Positions 6,029 to 6,668 of a DNA stretch of 6,668 nucleotides are shown piece by piece. The notes under the pieces were generated by a model that did no database searches, was not told the DNA's origin, and saw only the letters and a list, made by a program, of their open reading frames with translations. Position numbers and translations under genes: made by a program. The number at the start of each line of letters is the position of its first letter. Within the stretch, counting starts at the first letter, position 1. The stretch is from an uncultured archaeon (GTDB taxonomy: Archaea > Thermoproteota > Nitrososphaeria > Nitrososphaerales > CALBXV01): NCBI GenBank assembly GCA_937890045.1, contig CALBXV010000237.1, positions 1 through 6,668 on the forward strand. Direction: 5' to 3'.

Positions 6029-6067
6029 TATATTATATTTATTACTAAACAAAAACAATATAATATA
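6029..6067. repeat. All-A/T inverted repeat abutting the ribosome-binding site of the MscS-like gene
   Basis: TATATTATATT (6029-6039) and AATATAATATA (6057-6067) are perfect 11-base complements separated by 17 bases. The 3' arm ends on the first base of AGGAG (6067-6071), so folding could affect access to the start. The stem is A/T only and therefore weak; part of it may be chance in AT-rich DNA. Confidence 0.5.
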
Positions 6068-6081
6068 GGAGAAAATACGTG
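6067..6081 (+). promoter_or_regulatory. Ribosome-binding site deciding the GTG start of the MscS-like gene
   Basis: AGGAG at 6067-6071, spaced 7 bases from GTG at 6079, supports this start over the in-frame ATG at 6100, which has no comparable site. Confidence 0.75.
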
Positions 6082-6501
6082 GACAGCCAACAAACACTTA
6101 TGGAACAATTCATAGGTCACTATGGTTGGATAGCTGTTACATTTGCATTGGGTTTCTTTTTTAAGGAATCCATAATTAATATAATACAAGGGATGCAAAT
6201 TTTTATGGGTAATGATTTTAATAATGATGACATTATCTATATTAGTGGACGAGAAGCCAGAATAGTAAGAGTCGGAATGACTAAAACTGTATTTTATATG
6301 AAAGATAGAGGTACTAAAATGGTAGTACCTAACGAAAAGCTAAAAAACTTAACATTAGAAAAAAGGTTACAACAAGGAGTTAAACCGGGCTCGGATAAAT
6401 CACGTAGAAAGTCGGATGGTTATTTGCCCAAATCTACTGAGGACTCAAAAAATCAAAAAGGACTTCATACAGTCGAAAAAGAGATTTCTGTGAAAGACTA
6501 A
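6079..6501 (+). CDS. MscS-like mini channel protein: one membrane helix plus beta domain
   Basis: The 140-residue product has a hydrophobic helix at about residues 11-43 that includes GFFFKESIINIIQGM, like the pore-lining third helix of MscS channels. A compact domain at 44-95 follows, with the MscS beta-domain pattern: FNNDDIIYISGREARIVRVGMTK..., then KDRGTKMVVPNEKL in place of the usual DGxxxxIPNxxL. The first two helices and the large C-terminal cytoplasmic domain of full MscS are missing. The tail from 95 on is highly charged and probably disordered. The GTG start is preferred over the ATG at 6100 because AGGAG at 6067-6071 is 7 bases upstream. In MscS proteins this unit senses membrane tension and conducts ions. 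Whether this version forms a pore, alters host osmotic behaviour or lysis, or sits in the virion is unknown. Family assignment is moderately sure. Confidence 0.88.
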   Translation: MDSQQTLMEQFIGHYGWIAVTFALGFFFKESIINIIQGMQIFMGNDFNNDDIIYISGREARIVRVGMTKTVFYMKDRGTKMVVPNEKLKNLTLEKRLQQGVKPGSDKSRRKSDGYLPKSTEDSKNQKGLHTVEKEISVKD

Positions 6502-6542
6502 TATTTATAGTTGTAGATGAACGCTAACACGGAGAAAATAGA

Positions 6543-6668
6543 ATGAAGAAGTTATTGATTGGATTGTTGTTATCAACATCCTTTTTATTTGGACAGATAG
6601 AAGGAGTATTTGTAAACTTTTTTAAGTATTCGACAGTTTATGCCGGATTCAATTTAGCCTCACCAAAA
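6543..6668 (+). CDS. Partial gene with an N-terminal signal peptide, cut by the right edge
   Basis: The first 42 codons are visible and the frame runs open off the window. GGAG at 6531-6534 lies 8 bases before the ATG. The protein begins MKKLLIGLLLSTSFLFG, a textbook Sec signal peptide with a basic start and hydrophobic core, with likely cleavage after the Gly at 17; no lipobox cysteine is present. The mature start (QIEGVFVNFFKYSTVYAGFN) is aromatic and could be the first strand of a beta-rich surface or outer-membrane protein. It follows the MscS-like gene by 41 bases, so the two may be expressed together and both act at the host envelope. A secreted protein inside a virion gene cluster is unusual. 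I faintly recall similar N-termini on proteins annotated as structural in marine phages, so that role is not excluded. Confidence 0.8.
   Translation, partial: MKKLLIGLLLSTSFLFGQIEGVFVNFFKYSTVYAGFNLASPK

Noticed and set aside
5863..6198. Minus-strand 111-codon frame
   Set aside because: It covers the end of one gene, a gap, and the start of another on the opposite strand; its Cys/Phe/Tyr-rich product looks like an antisense artefact.
1..6668. tRNA genes, CRISPR arrays, insertion sequences and attachment sites
   Set aside because: No cloverleaf, regularly spaced short repeats, transposase or integrase motifs were seen by eye.

Overview
The window looks like part of the late (virion structural) gene cluster of an AT-rich tailed bacteriophage. 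The likeliest source is a marine T4-like (myovirus) phage of the kind known from cyanophages, pelagiphages and marine viral metagenomes. This rests on recalled family resemblance and overall character: all genes lie on the + strand, gaps are tiny, Shine-Dalgarno sites are strong, and several families of tandem paralogous beta-rich proteins with no enzymatic motifs are present. No terminase, capsid, portal, tRNA or integrase gene is visible, so the host and exact taxon cannot be fixed.

Region 1 (1-2346) is an array of related, modular proteins. The first is cut by the left edge. Two modules recur: an N-terminal module (MGF/Y...LTKxG...ITKFALGDDEIDYGLWD) and a C-terminal module ([T]SxxxxGxxSGA followed by a hydrophobic strand). 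The gene at 476-1165 has both. The next copy is split into two genes (1168-1467 N-module, 1484-1795 C-module). The copy at 1795-2346 has only the N-module.

Region 2 (1700-2736) is where PKD-like sequence enters. Short PPVASF strands, typical of the first strand of a PKD domain, end the genes at 1484-1795 and 1795-2346. A nearly complete PKD domain with a WDFGDG core sits in the next gene (2362-2736), in the same reading frame but behind two stops and a ribosome-binding site. That gene ends in a Gly/Asn/Asp repeat with noticeably GC-richer codons.

Region 3 (2807-6019) holds three large genes, two clearly paralogous and the third sharing their C-terminal part. All end in a conserved YITxxGLYNxxNELLAxxKxS module. 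They are probably virion or baseplate/tail-associated structural proteins.

Region 4 (6079-6668) encodes a 140-residue one-membrane-helix protein resembling the pore helix plus beta domain of MscS mechanosensitive channels. It is followed by the start of a gene with a clear signal peptide, cut by the right edge. Longer gaps (2737-2806, 6020-6078, 6502-6542) separate these blocks; two contain inverted repeats and all three share the octamer ATATTTAT. No stretch over 300 bases lacks a gene.
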